Source: Pseudomonadota bacterium
GTDB lineage: Bacteria; Pseudomonadota; Gammaproteobacteria; Burkholderiales; Burkholderiaceae
Length of the DNA: 16,267 nt
Assembly: GCA_029777935.1 (NCBI GenBank)
Contig: JAKORH010000233.1
Span: 1-16,267 of the forward strand
Direction of reading: 5' to 3'
This document shows positions 13,334-16,267 of this stretch, one piece after another. The first letter of the stretch is position 1; every line of letters starts with the position of its first letter. A program made the translations under genes and the position numbers. Below the pieces are notes generated by a model that was not told the DNA's origin, did no database searches, and saw only the letters and a list, made by a program, of their open reading frames with translations.

Positions 13334-13624
13334 TCACATGCCGAGCAGCCGGCCGAGCCGTGCGATGTAGTCGCCGGCCTTGACCGCGTCGTCGAACAGC
13401 TCGTCGCCGAGCGCGTGCAGCCGCGCACGTACGCCGAGCAGCCCGCGGCGCACCTCGGCGTGCGCGACTTCGCCGGCGGCCAGCGTGGTGCGTAGCTGCT
13501 CGACCTCGCCGCGCAGCTCGCCGATGCCAGCCTCGCCGCGACGCGCGCGCTCGAGATCGCGTTCGAGCGCCTCGACCAGCCGTTCGACTTCGTTCAGGTC
13601 GATCCGCTTGCCTTCGTCCTTCAT
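13334..13624 (-). CDS. Small coiled-coil protein of unknown function next to fliE
   Basis: A 96-residue protein starting MKDEGKRIDLNEVERLVEAL. I do not recognise a named family. Almost the whole chain is predicted helix: an acidic/basic coiled coil (about 8-50, LERDLERARRGEAGIGELRGEVEQL), a second helix (51-72) and a conserved-looking C-terminus LHALGDELFDDAVKAGDYIARLGRLLGM. There is no signal peptide or membrane segment. The stop is at 13334. It shares the strand with fliE, 164 bases upstream, a spacer with an inverted repeat CGCCTGA/TCAGGCG (13639-13669), so co-transcription is possible but not certain. A role in flagellar assembly is inferred from location only. Confidence 0.65.
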   Translation of the reverse strand: MKDEGKRIDLNEVERLVEALERDLERARRGEAGIGELRGEVEQLRTTLAAGEVAHAEVRRGLLGVRARLHALGDELFDDAVKAGDYIARLGRLLGM

Positions 13625-13788
13625 GGGAGTTCCCGCAACGCCTGACGGCGCGAGCAATGCTATCAGGCGCAAGCCGCGAGTAGCCGCGCCAGCGCCTGAT
13701 GCAGGCGAACAGGCGTGCGTCGGCCGCCGCGCGTGATCATCGGCGGCGGCGGCGGGAAAGACTCGCCGCTGCCGTTCGGCCGCAGCGC

Positions 13789-14103
13789 CTACACCGGCAT
13801 GTTCATGATCTGCTCGTACGCCTGGACCAGCTTGTTGCGCACCTGGACCGCAGCCTGGAACGTGAGCTGCGACTTGTTCATCGCGATCATCGTTTCCTCC
13901 AGGCTGACGTTCGGGTTCTCGAGCTGGAACTGGCGCTGCAGCTCGGCGGCGTCGTTCTGCGCGCGGCTGACTGTCTTCAACGCCGCGTCGAGCGAGGCGG
14001 CGAAATCGGCGCCCTTGCCGGCCGGCGCCTTGCCGCCGAGCGCGCCGATCTCGCTCGCGGCCGGGACGCCGACGGTGGGGCCGTTGATCGACTTGATGTC
14101 CAT
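13789..14103 (-). CDS. fliE: Flagellar hook-basal body complex protein FliE
   Basis: A 104-residue FliE, the rod-MS ring junction protein and an early export substrate. The N-terminal half is Gly/Ala/Lys-rich; the C-terminal helix has LENPNVSLEETMIAMNKSQLTFQAAVQVRNKLVQAYEQIMNM, with the family's PNVSLEETM, SQLTFQA and YEQIM(N/R)M signatures. The start ATG follows AGGAG closely. It is divergent from fliF, with which it forms the first MS ring contacts. A 9-base perfect hairpin lies 36-57 bases upstream, in its leader. Confidence 0.96.
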   Translation of the reverse strand: MDIKSINGPTVGVPAASEIGALGGKAPAGKGADFAASLDAALKTVSRAQNDAAELQRQFQLENPNVSLEETMIAMNKSQLTFQAAVQVRNKLVQAYEQIMNMPV

Positions 14104-14138
14104 GCTCTCCTCGCGCGTCGTTGCCGGCCACAGTACCG

Positions 14139-14160
14139 GCCGCCGCCAACGGGCGGCGGC
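14139..14160 (-). promoter_or_regulatory. Hairpin in the fliE leader
   Basis: GCCGCCGCC (14139-14147) pairs with GGCGGCGGC (14152-14160) around AACG, a perfect 9-base stem 36 bases upstream of the fliE ATG. It may be a leader structure or a dispersed palindrome. Confidence 0.55.
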
Positions 14161-14162
14161 AC

Positions 14163-14190
14163 GAAATGCGGTCCGATCCGGCCGCATTTC
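14163..14190. repeat. Inverted repeat in the fliE/fliF intergenic region
   Basis: GAAATGCGG (14163-14171) and CCGCATTTC (14182-14190) are perfect 9-base complements with a 10-base centre. It lies in the middle of the divergent promoter region, so it could be an operator as easily as an RNA hairpin. Confidence 0.55.
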
Positions 14191-14206
14191 CGCGCGTTTG
14201 CCCGCT

Positions 14207-14227
14207 GTAGGAAATCGACCGACAGGC
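14207..14227. promoter_or_regulatory. Near-palindromic 21-base motif between fliE and fliF (site 2)
   Basis: The sequence begins GTAGGAAATCGACC and ends GACAGGC. It matches 7455-7475 upstream of flhD at 18 of 21 positions, with the GTAGGAA and ACAGGC ends conserved. An extended inverted pair CTGT (14205-14208)/ACAG (14222-14225) frames it. It lies in the 246-base divergent fliE/fliF region, where class 2 regulation by FlhDC is expected. Which protein binds is unknown. Confidence 0.55.
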
Positions 14228-14349
14228 AAGCGAACTACGGCGCGATTCGCCCGCCTTTTCCGCGCTTTCGGGCCCTCAAGTCGACCGAATAATGTCCCGG
14301 TCGAGATCACCGGCGGCGCATCGCGCGCCGCCACTCCGAATCCACGGAC

Positions 14350-15996
14350 ATGGACAACACGGCAGTCGTTCAGAGCACGTTGCAGCCCGCGTCCGGCCCG
14401 TTCGGACGCCATTCGCCGCGCACGGTCGGGATGCTGCTGGTCGGCGCGGCGGCGATCGTGGCGCTCGTCGTCGCGAGCTGGCTGTGGAGCGCCAGCCCCA
14501 GCTACCGCGTGCTGTTCACCAATCTCTCCGATCGCGACGGCGGCGCGGCGATCGCGGCACTGTCGCAGATGAACATCCCGTACCGCAATGCCGACGGCGG
14601 CACGCTGCTGGTGCCGGCCGACAAGGTGCACGAGGCGCGGCTGAAGCTCGCGTCGCAGGGCCTGCCCAAGGGTTCGATCGTCGGCTTCGAGATCATGGAG
14701 ACGCAGAAGTTCGGCGTCACCCAGTTCCAAGAGCAGGTCAACTACCAGCGCGCGCTCGAGGGCGAGCTGTCGCGCTCGATCCAGGCGCTCGACCCGGTCG
14801 CGAGCGCGCGCGTGCACCTCGCGCTGCCGAAGCAGTCGGGCTTCCTGCGCGACAAACAGCCGCCGACCGCGTCGGTGCTGGTGCAGCTTCATCCGGGCAA
14901 GACGCTCGACCGCACGCAGGTGGCCGGCATCGTGCACCTCGTTTCCTCGTCGGTGCCGGAGCTCGCTCCGAAGAACGTGTCGGTCGTCGACCAGCAGGGC
15001 AACCTGCTCGCCAACCAGCGCGACCACGCGCCGGGGCTCGACGCCGCGCAGCTCGACTACGTGGCGCAGATCGAAGCGACGACGATCAAGCGCATCGAGG
15101 ACATCCTCGAGCCCATTGCCGGCCACGGCAACGTGCGCGCGCAGGTGACCGCCGATGTCGACTTCTCTCAGGTCGAGCAGATGGCCGAAACCTACGCGCC
15201 GAACCAGGGCACGGACGCGAAAGCCGCGGTCCGTTCGCAGTCGACATCCGATGCGTCGCAGCCAGGAGCCGCCACTCCCTCAGGCGTGCCCGGCGCGCTT
15301 TCGAACCAGCCGCCGGTGCCGCCGACGGCGCCGATCAATGGCGCCGCGCCGCCGCTGAATCCCGTGCAGGCACAGGCGCCGGGCAGCACGCGGCGCGAAG
15401 CGGTGACCAACTACGAGGTCGACAAGAACGTGCGCCGCATGGTGGTCGCCTCCGGCCAGATCAAGCGCCTGACGGCGGCGGTGGTCGTCAACTACCGCAC
15501 GGTCGCTGCCGCCGCCGACGGCAGGGCCACCAGGGGTGCCGATGCGAAGCCCGCCGCGCCGAAGAGCGAAGCGCTGTCGGACAAGGAGATGCAGGCGATC
15601 AACGCGCTGGTCAAGGAGGCGATGGGCTTCAACCAGCAGCGCGGCGATTCGGTCAACGTCGTCAACGCGGCGTTCTCGCAACCGGAGTTCGCCGCGCCGG
15701 AGCCCACGCCGTTCTGGAAGCAGCCCGATGTCGTCACGCTGGCGAAGGAATCCGGCAAAGCGCTGTTGTTCATCGCGCTGACGCTGACGGTCGTGTTCGG
15801 CGTGGTGCGGCCGGCGCTCAAGGCGATCGCCAGCACGCCGCGCGTGGTCGCCGCGCCGGCGCCGCAGCAGGCCCCCGCGCACGTGCCGGGCCAGCAAGCG
15901 ACGCCGCTGGAGCAGATGCGGCAACTGGCGCGCAATGACCCGGCCACCGTGGCCAACGTGGTCAAGTCGTGGGTCGGGCAGGAAGGGAGATCGTGA
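14350..15996 (+). CDS. fliF: Flagellar MS-ring protein FliF
   Basis: A 548-residue FliF. The first membrane helix is about 27-46 and the second about 470-486 (KALLFIALTLTVVFGVV). Between them are the ring-building motifs (YRVLFTNLSDRDGGAAIAAL; then LPKGSIVGFEIMETQKFGVTQFQEQVNYQRALEGEL; then ASARVHLALPKQSGFLRDKQPPTASVLV), the SVVDQQGNLL segment and the variable Pro/Ala-rich loop with GVPGALSNQPP (about 314-324). The C-terminal cytoplasmic tail ends in a helix (PATVANVVKSWVGQEGRS) that binds FliG. FliF polymerises into the MS ring, the platform of the motor and export gate. The first ATG that leaves the N-terminal tail intact is used; only a weak GGAC precedes it. It diverges from fliE and precedes fliG. 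Confidence 0.97.
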   Translation: MDNTAVVQSTLQPASGPFGRHSPRTVGMLLVGAAAIVALVVASWLWSASPSYRVLFTNLSDRDGGAAIAALSQMNIPYRNADGGTLLVPADKVHEARLKLASQGLPKGSIVGFEIMETQKFGVTQFQEQVNYQRALEGELSRSIQALDPVASARVHLALPKQSGFLRDKQPPTASVLVQLHPGKTLDRTQVAGIVHLVSSSVPELAPKNVSVVDQQGNLLANQRDHAPGLDAAQLDYVAQIEATTIKRIEDILEPIAGHGNVRAQVTADVDFSQVEQMAETYAPNQGTDAKAAVRSQSTSDASQPGAATPSGVPGALSNQPPVPPTAPINGAAPPLNPVQAQAPGSTRREAVTNYEVDKNVRRMVVASGQIKRLTAAVVVNYRTVAAAADGRATRGADAKPAAPKSEALSDKEMQAINALVKEAMGFNQQRGDSVNVVNAAFSQPEFAAPEPTPFWKQPDVVTLAKESGKALLFIALTLTVVFGVVRPALKAIASTPRVVAAPAPQQAPAHVPGQQATPLEQMRQLARNDPATVANVVKSWVGQEGRS

Positions 15997-16015
15997 TGCC
16001 GCCAGCGCGCGAGTC

Positions 16016-16056
16016 ATTCCCGCGCAAGCGGGAATTTAGTGGCATCAGGAGCCACT
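16016..16056. repeat. REP-like double hairpin between fliF and fliG
   Basis: ATTCCCGC (16016-16023) and GCGGGAAT (16028-16035) form an 8-base stem around GCAA; AGTGGC (16038-16043) and GCCACT (16051-16056) form a second stem. It fills the 92-base fliF-fliG gap. The core is shared with the elements at 10831 and 12081. Confidence 0.8.
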
Positions 16057-16088
16057 GGGTCCCCGCTGGAGCCTGAACCGGACATGCC

Positions 16089-16267
16089 ATGAACGAAGAC
16101 ACCGGACTCGACGACGCCGCGATCCTGCTGATGTCGGTCGGCGAGGAGCAGGCGGCCGAGGTGTTCAAGTTCCTCAGCCCGAAGGAAGTGCAGAAGCTCG
16201 GCGAGCGGATGGCGCGGCTGAAGACCGTGCCGCGCGAGAAGATCGAAGCGGTGGTCGCCAACTTCAA
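16089..16267 (+). CDS. fliG: Flagellar motor switch protein FliG (5' end only)
   Basis: Fifty-nine complete codons before the window ends. MNEDTGLDDAAILLMSVGEEQAAEVFKFLSPKEVQKLGERMARLKTVPREKIEAVVANF has the FliG N-terminal domain features: a helix with AAILLMSVGEEQAAEVFKFL and the conserved LSPKEVQKLGERM. This domain binds the FliF C-terminal tail and forms the rotor side of torque generation with MotA. The ATG lies 92 bases after fliF, an unusually wide gap because fliF and fliG often overlap, and the only Shine-Dalgarno-like GGAG is 17 bases away. The gene is incomplete. Confidence 0.95.
   Translation, partial: MNEDTGLDDAAILLMSVGEEQAAEVFKFLSPKEVQKLGERMARLKTVPREKIEAVVANF

Noticed and set aside
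11961..13370. A 469-residue plus-strand ORF over the end of cheZ and opposite the reductase
   Set aside because: It bridges repeats and runs antisense to a gene with a complete catalytic tetrad.
13789..15126. A 445-residue minus-strand frame whose last part is FliE
   Set aside because: Only the last 104 residues are FliE; the long N-terminal extension is antisense to fliF and the intergenic region, so the ATG at 14103 is the start.
14292..15938. A 548-residue plus-strand ORF overlapping fliF in another frame
   Set aside because: Low-complexity Arg/Ala/Gly composition; the fliF frame is certain.
10831..16056. The repeated hairpins as a CRISPR array
   Set aside because: The copies are thousands of bases apart, differ in sequence and have no regular spacers or cas genes.

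Overview
The window is a chromosomal flagellar and motility locus from a high-GC (about two-thirds G+C by eye) betaproteobacterium, most likely a member of the Burkholderiales. The evidence is the combination of an FlhDC master regulator, a FlhDC-motAB-cheYZ order, a flagellin-flaG-fliDST block, YcgR-type PilZ proteins and strong GC3 bias. I cannot name a genus. There are no IS elements, CRISPR arrays, tRNAs or rRNAs. Most very long antisense ORFs are GC-driven shadows.

Layout. (1) 1-540: a short leader with a stem-loop, then a small unrecognised plus-strand gene that converges on the next block. (2) 548-6229, minus strand: a late flagellar operon read right to left as flaG, fliD, fliS, fliT, a FliK-like gene, an orphan FlhB C-terminal-domain gene, and two tandem YcgR/PilZ genes. 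A very good sigma-28 promoter precedes flaG. A 125-base imperfect palindrome separates the two ycgR genes. (3) 6312-7192, minus strand: a single flagellin gene with its own terminator, a leader stem-loop and a sigma-28-type promoter. (4) 7603-8720, plus strand: flhD and flhC, then a clean intrinsic terminator. (5) 9002-12067, plus strand: motA, motB, cheY and cheZ, with a sigma-28-like promoter ahead of motA. (6) 12068-13334: repeat-rich spacers around a minus-strand aldo/keto reductase that is not a flagellar gene. (7) 13334-14103, minus strand: a small coiled-coil protein and fliE. (8) 14350-16267, plus strand: fliF and the start of fliG, divergent from fliE.

How the genes work together. 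FlhDC would switch on the middle genes (fliE, fliF, fliG and others outside the window). These build the MS ring, the rod junction and the switch. Sigma-28 then transcribes the filament block (fliC, flaG-fliDST) and motAB. FliS and FliT are chaperones for flagellin and cap. FliD caps the filament, MotAB drives rotation, and CheY/CheZ set switching. The two YcgR proteins are likely c-di-GMP-responsive brakes. The FliK-like/FlhB-like pair resembles a second, miniature export-specificity module.

No clearly new enzyme system is visible. The parts most worth checking are a 21-base near-palindrome shared by the flhD and fliE/fliF upstream regions (18 of 21 identical), the flagellin leader stem-loop with GGA motifs, the long palindrome between the ycgR genes, the FliK-like/FlhB-like pair, the Asn/Ser microsatellite at the end of FliD, and a REP-like hairpin wedged between fliF and fliG.
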